From a virus, in IMG/VR virus record IMGVR_UViG_3300034274_000011, positions 1 through 38,079 of that record: a stretch of 38,079 nt of DNA; one strand, given 5' to 3'. Position 1 is the first letter of the stretch; each line of letters opens with the position of its first letter. Made by a program: the position numbers and the translations under genes. The notes below the pieces were generated by a model. That model had not been told where the DNA came from. It ran no database searches and was given only the letters and a program-made list of their open reading frames with translations. Shown here in pieces: positions 29,701-37,948 of this stretch.

Positions 29701-32700
29701 TTAAAAACGCGATGAGGTACCACGTCGAAACTCACGGCGAAGTTTCGACAGAACCAGTCTAGCAGTGTCATCTGGATTGGACGTTCCATTCACATTGATG
29801 TCACCTATGTTAACAGAGTTGTCGCTGACCGTACCACCCTCGGCACGGTACACGGGGTTAACTCCCGCGTTCATAGCAATTAATTGAGAAGCAAACTGCT
29901 TGGATGAGCGGCTATTAACCACAAACTCACCTGGTGACAGCATTGCCGGTATAGTATCAGTACCACGAGCCGCACCACCTGCCGCCCGATACAAGGGCCC
30001 ACCAAACATTCTGTTAGTAGGTGTTGGTAGGGGAGGAGGAGCTATGGTATTAGCAGATTGTACTGATCTGGAATACGCATCCACTGCTACTTTAGCACGG
30101 GAAGCTGCCGAAGCAGTTACATCCCAGGCCGAAGCATTACTATTAATTGAACCAATATTAGCTAAGGCAGCTTCCCCCATTTGTCCAACTGTCTCAGTCG
30201 AACCATTCAAAGAAGTGTTTAGCCGATTAACCGTTTCAATATTAGACTCAGCAGCTGTCTTAAATGCCAACAAGGATTCTAACCGTAAACGATCTGACTC
30301 TGTAGCACCTCCAATTTCAGCAGCAGTTTGTCTAGCAGCGGTCAGTTTTTCAAAGATATTTAATGCCTCTTGCAAGACAGCAGTATCTCCAGCCTCCCCA
30401 CCTAAGTCGAATCTATTAAACACATCAGTTCCGATAACGGCCCTAAGTGCACTCATGAACTCTTCAAACTTCTCCGGAGATAAGTTAGGGTTTGTTGCGA
30501 TTGCATCCACTGCGGAATTAATCTGCTCTGCAAACTGCCCTGGCCCAGTAGTATCTTTAAACAAACTCTTAAAAATTTCCCCTGTGGAGACTACGGACTG
30601 TTGGGCGGCTTCGAATCTTTCTTGAGCACCGGTCAAGTTATCAATTTCTCTAGTCCCTTCAGCAAGTGCTGAAATTAGAGAAGAAATCTGATCTGGGCCG
30701 TCCTGAACTAAATCTAGTTCGATACCAATTTGAAGAACATTATCGTCAACGACTTTATTTAAGCTAGTAAAGATACCTTCAACTTCTCCGACAACTTCAC
30801 CACGTCGGCCTCTAATACCTTGAACAGCATTATCTAGATCATTATCAAATTGGGTCGCTAAACTTTGGATACCAAGAAATTCGGTTAAATCTACTTGACC
30901 ACTATCTAAGCCAAATTGACTTAGTTGTAATAGTAAATCATTAACTCGCTTTTCCTGAGCCTGTAGTTGAGTTTCATTAAAGATCTGTCCGTTATTGTTA
31001 AGAACAGAAAGTTCTTTCTTAACAGAACCAACTAAAGATTTTAGTTTCTCAGTTTGGGCAGCATCTTCGGCAGCGGCAGCCTTAGCGGCCTGCCTACGTT
31101 TTTCAATAATCTCAGAACGTTGACGTTCAAGATTCACTTGATCATTTAATGCTGTCACTACCTGTTGTTCAGCTTTGGCAATAACACCAGCGTTTCCACT
31201 AGCATTGGCAGCCGCAAGACCTTTTTGAGCAAGATCTAATCGTCTCTCTAAAACTTTAGCAGCAGAATCAAAATCCTTCAAATCTCCAGTGCCTTGGATT
31301 AAGTCTTTAGCATTGAATGCTTGTTCTTGAGAAGCATTAAATAATCCAGAAGCTCGTTGTAAATCGTTAAGATTCTTCAACCGTCGGTTTAGAAGGAAGT
31401 CGTCTTTTTTAGCTTGGATGCTTGCTACTTTTTCAGCAGACTTGACTTGTAAGGAATCGGCTTTAGTGACAGCATCTTGGATCTGTCTACTAATAGACTG
31501 CCTAGTTTTAAGGATACTGTTTAAGGCAGATGTAGAACTAGAAGTGAATTCTCTATTCAATTCAGCAACAGAACTAGCCGCCTCCTTTCTCAAATCCGTA
31601 AACTGTGCTCCAAATACAGCTGCGGCCCTAGCCGCTTCTTTAAACCCTTCGGATTGGTCTAGCAATCTTGAATGACTATCATCTAAGTTTTTGTTAAACC
31701 GGTCTAAAACTTCTGTAGCACGTTCAACTAATGGAGCATACTGAGCTTTTTCGAATTGCTCAACAGCATCACTCAAGAGTATAAACGCAGCTACTGTGGC
31801 CCCGACGGCTAAAACTAATGGTCCAAGAGAAACTAACAATCCAGAGGCAGCTGTAGCCATACCACCAATACCAACCGAGGCAACAGTGGATGCCGACCCA
31901 AAGGCAAGTAATGAAGCAGCACCTGCTGCTAATACGCTACCAGAAAAGATAGGGTTAGCCTGAACATCATCAAGGAAGGAATTCAACCCCTCCAAAGCAT
32001 CGTTAATTATAGGGATAACTACTGTAGCAAAATCACGAAAGGTGCTACTGAGTTCTTGCACCGACTGTTCGTATGTCACCGCATCATTGTTAACAGCAGT
32101 TTGGAAAGCATTCTCTAAGGCTTCTCCTGCCTCCTGAGTACTGATGTTTAAAGCATCAAAAACCTCTCCTGTCTTATCAGCATCAGTACCTAAAAGTGAC
32201 AATACACCTTGGATAGCACGTACATTGTTGAAAAATCCAACTAGTGCAGCATCATCTCCGGCGACCTGTTGAATTCTCTGTAAGAATTGTAGAAGACCTC
32301 CAGATTGCTGAATACCTTCTTGAGCCGTTGACACACCTAGTTCTTGGAACGCCGCAGATAGTGATTCAGTTGGTTTAGACAGTTTATTAAGAATACCTAA
32401 AACTTGGGTCAACGCAGTATCAGCTTTAGCACCACCTTGGGTGATACGACTGACAGCAGAACCTAGGTCATTAAAACTGATTCCAAGGGCGTTCGCCAAA
32501 GGTGCAACACGGCCAAGAGAGTTAGCGAGTTCGCCAGCCCTAATACGGCCTTGCTCGATTGTCTTGAATAGAATACCTGCAACTTCATTTGATTGTGTGG
32601 CATCTTTACCGAATGCATTCAACGAAGATGATAACAGGTTAACAGAATCAGTTAGGCTACTATTAGTGGCTCGGGCCAACTTAGCGGCAGCCTCTTGAAA

Positions 32701-33288
32701 CTCGATAGTCTCGGTTGATTTGTCTACCTGGTTAGATAATTCCTGGTACTTAGCTTCCGCCACATCTAGAACATCAAAACCAAACTTCTCAGATGTTGCA
32801 GTAAGGTTTGCAAAAACGTCAGCATTAGAACCTAAGCTACCTCCAGCGATAGTCTGAATCTCACCTACTCTTTTTTGTAGTTCTCTCGTCTGGTCAATTG
32901 CATCCCCAATACCACCAGTGATTTTACTAAATGCACGTACAATAACCTGGGTAGCAACAATTCTTCCTAAAGTTTGCCAACTGAGTGTCAAATTTTTAGT
33001 TTGATTATTTAAGGTGTTTAGAGCTTGGCCACCTTTATTACCAGCGGAATCCAGTTTTGCTCCAAGACTACTTGCCGCAGTGGCCGCACCTCCTAGTGTT
33101 TTAGATGGGTCAGCAGCATTTAAGGCCTTAAATGATCGGCTTATCTTTGCTTGATTAAATGCCCTCGCACCCCCTGCAACAGAGTTTAGTTGAGTTGCAA
33201 GTGTGGCCAATGATTGATTCAACGTATTGATTGTTGAAATGGCGCCTTCTGCGTCAAAACCTAATGTTTGGATAATTTGCTCAGACAT
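29701..33288 (-). CDS. Tail tape measure protein, 1195 aa
   Basis: The TP901-type core lies at about residues 150-400 (SLNAFGKDATQSNEVAGILF, ANALGISFNDLGSAVSRITQ, GGAKADTALTQVLGILNKLS). A strongly hydrophobic stretch at about 445-510 (VLAAGAASLLAFGSASTVAS, then LGPLVLAVGATVAAFILLSD) could cross the host membrane at injection. Long coiled coils follow. The C-terminus has GGPLYRAAGGAARGTDTIPA then MLSPGEFVVNSRSS, a common end of tape measure proteins. Tape measures set tail length at roughly 0.15 nm per residue, which would predict a tail of about 180 nm. It is the largest gene here and lies after the chaperone frames, as usual. Confidence 0.93.
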   Translation of the reverse strand: MSEQIIQTLGFDAEGAISTINTLNQSLATLATQLNSVAGGARAFNQAKISRSFKALNAADPSKTLGGAATAASSLGAKLDSAGNKGGQALNTLNNQTKNLTLSWQTLGRIVATQVIVRAFSKITGGIGDAIDQTRELQKRVGEIQTIAGGSLGSNADVFANLTATSEKFGFDVLDVAEAKYQELSNQVDKSTETIEFQEAAAKLARATNSSLTDSVNLLSSSLNAFGKDATQSNEVAGILFKTIEQGRIRAGELANSLGRVAPLANALGISFNDLGSAVSRITQGGAKADTALTQVLGILNKLSKPTESLSAAFQELGVSTAQEGIQQSGGLLQFLQRIQQVAGDDAALVGFFNNVRAIQGVLSLLGTDADKTGEVFDALNISTQEAGEALENAFQTAVNNDAVTYEQSVQELSSTFRDFATVVIPIINDALEGLNSFLDDVQANPIFSGSVLAAGAASLLAFGSASTVASVGIGGMATAASGLLVSLGPLVLAVGATVAAFILLSDAVEQFEKAQYAPLVERATEVLDRFNKNLDDSHSRLLDQSEGFKEAARAAAVFGAQFTDLRKEAASSVAELNREFTSSSTSALNSILKTRQSISRQIQDAVTKADSLQVKSAEKVASIQAKKDDFLLNRRLKNLNDLQRASGLFNASQEQAFNAKDLIQGTGDLKDFDSAAKVLERRLDLAQKGLAAANASGNAGVIAKAEQQVVTALNDQVNLERQRSEIIEKRRQAAKAAAAEDAAQTEKLKSLVGSVKKELSVLNNNGQIFNETQLQAQEKRVNDLLLQLSQFGLDSGQVDLTEFLGIQSLATQFDNDLDNAVQGIRGRRGEVVGEVEGIFTSLNKVVDDNVLQIGIELDLVQDGPDQISSLISALAEGTREIDNLTGAQERFEAAQQSVVSTGEIFKSLFKDTTGPGQFAEQINSAVDAIATNPNLSPEKFEEFMSALRAVIGTDVFNRFDLGGEAGDTAVLQEALNIFEKLTAARQTAAEIGGATESDRLRLESLLAFKTAAESNIETVNRLNTSLNGSTETVGQMGEAALANIGSINSNASAWDVTASAASRAKVAVDAYSRSVQSANTIAPPPLPTPTNRMFGGPLYRAAGGAARGTDTIPAMLSPGEFVVNSRSSKQFASQLIAMNAGVNPVYRAEGGTVSDNSVNIGDINVNGTSNPDDTARLVLSKLRREFRRGTSSRF

Positions 33289-33291
33289 ATG

Positions 33292-33825
33292 CTAACCCAC
33301 TCTAATACGTTTAATTTTTAGAACTGCTTTCCGCCAAGGTGAGGGTAATTCAACTGAACTTTTTACGTACTCTTCAAAAGCATCTTGGCCCATCTTTTGA
33401 AAGTTATACGGCCCCGGTTCCTTCAGTTTTGCGAATAGACGGCCAGCTTCGGGGTTAGCATTGGCATCATTGTATTCATTGAACACTAATCTAAATAGAG
33501 TTGTCCCATAAGTAAAAGTATACAAACCTGGACTGGATCCCCTAGACACTTCTCCTTTACTTTGTTGAAAACCTAGTCGGGGTCCACCCTTCGCTGAAGG
33601 ACTCATTCCTGTAATAGTCAGAGGGAAATTAACCTCCCTAGCCAGTTTCAAAAAAGTCCCTCTCGAAGCACCTGACCATACTGGGATAGCTAACAGCACA
33701 GTCGAGTTTAACCACACTGTCGCCGCCCTATCAATGTCATGGCTTAATACTTTGTCCAATTGAACAATATACGCAGCAGTGTTTAGTGAGGGTGCTTTAA
33801 ATCGTACCGTAAATTTCATGGTCAA
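33292..33825 (-). CDS. Minor tail or tail-completion-like protein, 177 aa
   Basis: It lies between the tail-chaperone frameshift product and the tape measure gene. The sequence has IDRAATVWLNSTVLLAIPVWSG, followed by GASRGTFLKLA and GLYTFTYGTTLFRLVFNEYN. The pattern of an N-terminal helix, a Trp-Ser-Gly turn and a beta end recalls the HK97 gp10 type of tail-completion proteins, but the resemblance is loose. The start is a TTG at 33825 with GGAGG six bases upstream; an ATG at 33819 is possible but sits 12 bases from the ribosome site. The unusual position after the chaperones may mean a role in tail initiation. Confidence 0.65.
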   Translation of the reverse strand: MTMKFTVRFKAPSLNTAAYIVQLDKVLSHDIDRAATVWLNSTVLLAIPVWSGASRGTFLKLAREVNFPLTITGMSPSAKGGPRLGFQQSKGEVSRGSSPGLYTFTYGTTLFRLVFNEYNDANANPEAGRLFAKLKEPGPYNFQKMGQDAFEEYVKSSVELPSPWRKAVLKIKRIRVG

Positions 33826-33828
33826 CCG

Positions 33829-34080
33829 TTACCTCCGCTTCCCCTTTGGGTTAGGGGAACTATTGGGTGTACTCGCTTTAATATCTTCATAGATAGCACG
33901 TTGATGGAAGGCAAGAATCTTTGCCTGCATCCACGGACTGTTATCTTCCCAGCGGTCTTTTACACCCGGAGGTTTGACGCCAAGTCTCTCGCAGGATTCC
34001 CAAATTACGAATTCTGCTGAGGCATATTTGGGCCATTGGTACTTCTTTATTTGCCCGCCTGACCACGTAGAAAAGCCTGT
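33829..34080 (-). CDS. Tail-assembly chaperone extension (gpT-like), reached by -1 frameshift
   Basis: Between the TAG at 34083-34081 and the TAA at 33831-33829 the -1 frame is open for 83 codons and encodes a convincing protein end. It includes KKYQWPKYASAEFVIWESCE, then RLGVKPPGVKDRWEDNSPWM and QAKILAFHQRAIYEDIKAS. It has no ATG, GTG or TTG until a Met 36 residues before the end. The gene before it (34047-34511) sits between tail tube and tape measure, exactly where lambda G and G-T lie. The overlap in which slippage must occur is about 34080-34047. No perfect X-XXY-YYZ site is there; candidates are GCTTTTCTA (34076-34068) and GGGCAAA (34056-34050) just before the 0-frame stop. Confidence 0.8.
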   Translation of the reverse strand, partial: TGFSTWSGGQIKKYQWPKYASAEFVIWESCERLGVKPPGVKDRWEDNSPWMQAKILAFHQRAIYEDIKASTPNSSPNPKGKRR

Positions 34081-34511
34081 CTAGCTGACTCTAGTTTTCT
34101 TTCATCTAAGGCATTGGCTTCCATACAAGCATTACAAACTCTGTTTAGCTCAATTTCAGAAAAGCCAGCTTTTTGCATTTCCTTGGTGTAGTTTGTCCAA
34201 GTTGACGGAGCATCTAATTTAACGGTTTCCCATTCGATGTTAGAAGGCTCTAAGGATTTAACTACGATCCAAGCCATTTTCTTAATGTTGTAATCAGTTA
34301 GTTGGTCTACATAACCCTGATCTAAGAAATTGTATTCTACGGCACTTCCGGCTTTTTGGACAGCAGGTGGTTTTGGGGCTACTAGGTAGCTATCAATTTC
34401 TGACATATCAGGAATGGCCACAGCTATGATAACTATGTCATCTTGTGTTTCGCGAGGCAGGACTAGCGTAACTTGATTTGGCCCATTAATTTCACGACCG
34501 TTAATTTTCAT
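34047..34511 (-). CDS. Tail-assembly chaperone (gpG-like)
   Basis: 154 residues from the ATG at 34511 (MKINGREINGPNQVTLVLPR), which has AAGGAA seven bases upstream. A longer frame to 34565 would run into the terminator hairpin and is rejected. Helices follow (DQLTDYNIKKMAWIVVKS, MQKAGFSEIELNRVCNACME, LDERKLESARQAF). In lambda-like phages the product keeps the tape measure soluble and recruits tail tube protein; a minor frameshifted form carries an extension. Position between tail tube and tape measure, together with the start-less downstream frame, gives the assignment; sequence alone is not decisive. Confidence 0.8.
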   Translation of the reverse strand: MKINGREINGPNQVTLVLPRETQDDIVIIAVAIPDMSEIDSYLVAPKPPAVQKAGSAVEYNFLDQGYVDQLTDYNIKKMAWIVVKSLEPSNIEWETVKLDAPSTWTNYTKEMQKAGFSEIELNRVCNACMEANALDERKLESARQAFLRGQAGK

Positions 34512-34542
34512 TGAATGATTCCTTGCAAAGAATATAAGAGTA

Positions 34543-34572
34543 AAAAGAATCGGGGTTGAAGTCAACCCCGAT
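34543..34572 (-). terminator. Terminator after the tail tube gene
   Basis: An 11-bp perfect inverted repeat, ATCGGGGTTGA (34549-34559) and TCAACCCCGAT (34562-34572), is followed on the minus strand by TCTTTTTA. Many phages place a terminator here so that tail tube message exceeds that of later tail genes. No promoter is seen between it and the chaperone gene, so read-through is needed. Confidence 0.82.
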
Positions 34573-34604
34573 AAGCTTTAAGATACTATCTTAAAGGCTG
34601 TTCC

Positions 34605-35342
34605 TTAAGATCGAGTAACAGTCGGATTGACTGTATTAGACCGACCTGTAAACGAAAGTGTAGCAGCACTGAGATCTACTTCGAGACTATCGTATCGAAA
34701 GTCTTCAATCAGTGTGGTTTCATCTTGGGCAGTACCACAAGACTGACTCTGCAATACTTCTAGATCCACAGCGTATGGTTCACAAGCATCCGATGAAGAG
34801 GAAACCCATTCACTCGCACCACCAACACCATTCATGGCGTCGTAGGGCGAAATTGTTTCCGCAGTACCGGTGGTGATTTGCTCATACACACTGTCAAGAG
34901 TAACATCCATCGGCTGTTGATCGCCTTCACGGACAGTATCAAGGTTACCACGATCCAATAGGTATTCGTATTCCTTGTTAACCGACCAAGTTAGGTTTCC
35001 ATCTCCGAGCTTTACTTCTACTTCTTGTGCTTGAAAGGTGATAACACCGTCGTCCGCATAAGTACCAGCACCAAGTGCGGGTGTAAAGGTAATATCGGTT
35101 GTAGTTCCAGTACTTGGTGTCCGTGCTGATACTGTATGAACCTGAGTTGCCTCAGTTTCACCAGCTACCAAAAACCTCGCCCCAATAGGAACTTGATCTG
35201 TAACAGTACTGTTTAAAACAATAGTGTCAACAGTCATAGTCGTATCGGTTGTTACCGGAACTGTAGAGTCATTAATCGCGCCAGAACCAGAGAGACCGTC
35301 TTTGATCTTGATTGTGGCGTCACGCAATTCAATTCGTGCCAT
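34605..35342 (-). CDS. Major tail tube protein
   Basis: 245 residues: MARIELRDATIKIKDGLSG, then VEVKLGDGNLTWSVNKEYEY, DSVYEQITTGTAETISPYDA and a C-terminal FRYDSLEVDLSAATLSFTGR. The pattern of alternating beta strands with a long loop, the ending typical of tail tube proteins (strands SLEVDLSAATLSFTG), the position before chaperone and tape measure genes, and the terminator just downstream all fit. The middle (residues 20-110) contains an Ig-like insertion (TMTVDTIVLNSTVTDQVPIG, then STGTTDITFTPALGAG). It polymerises into the hexameric rings of the tail. Confidence 0.85.
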   Translation of the reverse strand: MARIELRDATIKIKDGLSGSGAINDSTVPVTTDTTMTVDTIVLNSTVTDQVPIGARFLVAGETEATQVHTVSARTPSTGTTTDITFTPALGAGTYADDGVITFQAQEVEVKLGDGNLTWSVNKEYEYLLDRGNLDTVREGDQQPMDVTLDSVYEQITTGTAETISPYDAMNGVGGASEWVSSSSDACEPYAVDLEVLQSQSCGTAQDETTLIEDFRYDSLEVDLSAATLSFTGRSNTVNPTVTRS

Positions 35343-35369
35343 TTTGTTTTCCTCGTATAAAAAGACTGC

Positions 35370-35861
35370 CTATTGGCAGATGGTCATTTCTAGACTGATG
35401 TCCACCCCGTATTGACGCATCCGGTCTTCCCGGTTTATCTCGCCAAAGTGAAACACCCTAATACTCTCATCATTACCCCGCCTGAGAGTAAGGCACCCAA
35501 TCAAAGATTGGTCATCCTCAACACCAGTACCATACTTGTAAACTGGTATAGAAAGACTGGCAGCTTGGGCCATGTAACCCGCCATTTCTGTACCCTCGTA
35601 TGCATTTGGTGACTTACCTCCCATATAAGAAAAAATCAAGATGTTAGCATCTACACCAAAGTAGTAGTAACCTCTACTCATTTCTCGAATGAATGGACCG
35701 TTTACACGGATTTCAATTCGGCTTGGAGATTCTATGAACGAAGTTAAACGTTCATCAATCCCTTCCACCAACGCTGGATACTGTTGTGCGGTAGCCGCAA
35801 CCTTAAAATGATCCGCTACAGACGCCTGGACCCACCTGGGCCAATTAGGATCATAAGACAT
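35370..35861 (-). CDS. Tail terminator/neck-like protein, 163 aa
   Basis: It lies just before the tail tube gene in transcription order, where lambda-like phages encode the tail terminator. The sequence starts MSYDPNWPRWVQASVADHF, then SRIEIRVNGPFIREMSRGYY, FGVDANILIFSYMGG and FGEINREDRMRQYGVDISLE. Alternating beta strands with one N-terminal helix fit a small neck or terminator fold. Assignment is by position and overall pattern only. TAATG overlap with the upstream gene; 27 bases to the tail tube start. Confidence 0.65.
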   Translation of the reverse strand: MSYDPNWPRWVQASVADHFKVAATAQQYPALVEGIDERLTSFIESPSRIEIRVNGPFIREMSRGYYYFGVDANILIFSYMGGKSPNAYEGTEMAGYMAQAASLSIPVYKYGTGVEDDQSLIGCLTLRRGNDESIRVFHFGEINREDRMRQYGVDISLEMTICQ

Positions 35862-36442
35862 TAGACTTCTCCACTTGCAGTATTTTTAAAGTCTGCGATG
35901 TTGTATCCAGACAGATTAAAAATCTGCTCCGGTTTGACGCCAATCATTTCAACACCTAAAACTTCCCAGAGGCTATCGAACTCATTGTCCTTAGCTTGTT
36001 TCATTTCATATTTTTTACCATTATAGACAATCCAATCATCTAACTTAATCTCGTAACCAGCAGGTAAGTCACGCGGGTCTATATAGAACCACCTCGCACC
36101 TCTGTCATACGTACCACCGTATACGAACGCCTTGTCCGCAGAGATCATTGAAATCGTCTGCACTTGCTCCCTTGTCATTTTTACGGGTAGAATAATCGCA
36201 CGGGCAACCGTAGAAACCTGTCTCCCAGACCAGGTTATTTCACCTGTTTTGGTATCGGTAGTCTTGTTTCCTTGTTTATAAACAAAGATGGTCCCACCAT
36301 ACAAACGTTTCAATTTATAAATTGTCTGCCTGATACGCATGGATAGATTCCTTTTTATTACCGCCTGTGTAACGGCAGGATCCGTTAAATTAAAGTCACC
36401 CTGATTATCATTAAGTCCAAATCCAAAGGCCACAATACTCAT
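35861..36442 (-). CDS. Head-tail connector-like protein, 193 aa
   Basis: Not firmly recognised. The start MSIVAFGFGLNDNQGDFNLT is followed by a helical stretch (AVIKRNLSMRIRQTIYKLKR), then a beta-rich part with WYIDPRDLPAGYEIKLDDWIVYN and GKKYEMKQAKDNEFDSLWEVLGVEM. The WIVYNGKKYEV-type strand pair ending in a hydrophobic strand is typical of head-tail stopper proteins. Its position between the upstream virion protein and the terminator-like gene supports a connector role. TAATG overlaps with both neighbours. Confidence 0.65.
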   Translation of the reverse strand: MSIVAFGFGLNDNQGDFNLTDPAVTQAVIKRNLSMRIRQTIYKLKRLYGGTIFVYKQGNKTTDTKTGEITWSGRQVSTVARAIILPVKMTREQVQTISMISADKAFVYGGTYDRGARWFYIDPRDLPAGYEIKLDDWIVYNGKKYEMKQAKDNEFDSLWEVLGVEMIGVKPEQIFNLSGYNIADFKNTASGEV

Positions 36443-37707
36443 TATTCAAGACGCTCCCGACGTTCAGCCCCTCGACCACGATAGGCCTGAGTCCCGTCTG
36501 CATCCTCATATAGAGAACCACTTAACAATACAGTCACACCATCATCATCATATAGAGTAGCGACACCTGTACTTGAATCAGTAACAAATTTATTCTGAGA
36601 CAATTTACGAGATAGAACAACATCTTCTGCCATGATTAAACCAGATGAATCCACAGTTAAACCCACACCAGAATTATCTATTAATTTTCCAACACCTCTG
36701 ATAACAACAACCCCTGAAGTACACGAAGCATGCAATGTTACTGTACCACTTGTCAGGTCAATAGAAATACAGTTTCCAGCAGTTATATTTTGTAATTGGA
36801 TACCTCCAGCATATCTCCTAATTTGAATACCACTGGAACACCCGTTTACATCTATAATTGGAGAATTAGCACCCGGAGTGCCGGAGACACAATCGAAGAA
36901 CGAAATGTCAAGCAACGATGCAGGGGTGTCAACAAGTGTGTATGTAGACCCATTCAAAACGCAATCCACCATAGCACCTTCAAAATTTGTTATGGATTCA
37001 GTAATACACTCTCTGATAACAGTGAACCCAACCCCTTGAGTACCGCCCAAAGCTAAGTTTTCATATGCAGTATTTACACATGGGGCACCGGCCAATGCTA
37101 CAGTTGCGTCTAAGATATTTACCCCTTCTATAGCATAATTACCTAAATCATAACTTGGTATAGCTACCAATGTACCATGGAGAATAATCTTGGTAAGTCG
37201 CCTGCTCGAAGCTATAATATCTGCATCAGGAAAATTATTAACAGGATCTGTTTGAGTTCCTCTGGGGAAAAGAGTACCAGAAAGACCTTGGGCTACATCT
37301 AGGTTAACAGACCCCGCAAAAGACTGGTCGTTGATTTGCTCCGAGAAAGTAAGTCCAGCAGAGTTTGCAGATCGAATAGAAACTTGGTTGACGTTTGCCA
37401 CATCTGCTATATTACTATTTGCTCCAACTAGGTTGACAGCATACTGACCATCTTCAAATGTAATGGTGTACCCGTTGATAATTTCTATTACCCGTGCCAG
37501 CGTAACACCTCCCACTGTAACTGGTGGATTGTGATTGTGGGTGTGTAAGAAGACCACACCATCTTCGTCATCCTCCAAATCCTTAAGTGTAAGACGAAAG
37601 ACATCAATATCCAATGCACGAATCTCAGGTGGTCCCGCCGATACTAACTGCGTATCTGCCTTAGGGACGTTAATTACCAACGTAGCCCAGTCGATTGTAA
37701 TCGCCAT
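36442..37707 (-). CDS. Virion protein with beta-helix-like repeats, 421 aa
   Basis: It starts at ATG 37707 (MAITIDWATLVINVPKADTQ), chosen because AAGGGG precedes it and the alternative start at 37761 would overlap the previous gene. Residues 1-120 (FRLTLKDLEDDEDGVVFLHT, then VTVGGVTLARVIEIINGYTI and FEDGQYAVNLVGANSNIADV) are a module I recognise from many siphovirus structural proteins in the head-tail region. From about residue 150, short strands with repeated Asn, Cys and Gly look like a right-handed beta helix (SGIQIRRYAGGIQLQNITAG, then NCISIDLTSGTVTLHASCTS). It may decorate the capsid or form a head or neck fibre. Confidence 0.75.
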   Translation of the reverse strand: MAITIDWATLVINVPKADTQLVSAGPPEIRALDIDVFRLTLKDLEDDEDGVVFLHTHNHNPPVTVGGVTLARVIEIINGYTITFEDGQYAVNLVGANSNIADVANVNQVSIRSANSAGLTFSEQINDQSFAGSVNLDVAQGLSGTLFPRGTQTDPVNNFPDADIIASSRRLTKIILHGTLVAIPSYDLGNYAIEGVNILDATVALAGAPCVNTAYENLALGGTQGVGFTVIRECITESITNFEGAMVDCVLNGSTYTLVDTPASLLDISFFDCVSGTPGANSPIIDVNGCSSGIQIRRYAGGIQLQNITAGNCISIDLTSGTVTLHASCTSGVVVIRGVGKLIDNSGVGLTVDSSGLIMAEDVVLSRKLSQNKFVTDSSTGVATLYDDDGVTVLLSGSLYEDADGTQAYRGRGAERRERLE

Positions 37708-37717
37708 GTCTAACCCC

Positions 37718-37918
37718 TTATTTACTTGTTGGACCAGTTCCCATTGCAGTAGCGAGACCATGAATTTGACGTTGGTTAATCTGCGCCAACAACACTGTTA
37801 TTTGACTTATGTTCTTTTTCAATTCCACAAGTTCACTGTGGATGGCAGTTAGTTCATGAGCTTGTTGACGCAATGTCATGACCACCGCTTTATCATTTCT
37901 GTTCTGTAAGTCACCCAT
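37718..37918 (-). CDS. Small coiled-coil protein, 66 aa
   Basis: MGDLQNRNDKAVVMTLRQQ followed by ELTAIHSELVELKKNISQIT and VLLAQINQRQIHG: heptad spacing of Leu/Ile over about 40 residues gives a short coiled coil. AAGGAT lies before the ATG at 37918. It stands ten bases before the beta-helix virion protein, and might trimerise or anchor it. No family recognised. Confidence 0.7.
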   Translation of the reverse strand: MGDLQNRNDKAVVMTLRQQAHELTAIHSELVELKKNISQITVLLAQINQRQIHGLATAMGTGPTSK

Positions 37919-37948
37919 ATTTATCCTTAAAGATTGTTTAGGAATCCT

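Noticed and set aside
29900-30625. A 241-codon open frame on the plus strand inside the tape measure gene
   Set aside because: It is antisense to a well-supported gene, has a Ser/Ala/Pro-rich composition typical of a mirror frame, no ribosome site and no recognisable domain.
33292-34511. Sequencing error between the chaperone and the following frame
   Set aside because: The position is the classic site of programmed frameshifting in tail genes, so a biological frameshift is preferred, though an error cannot be excluded without reads.
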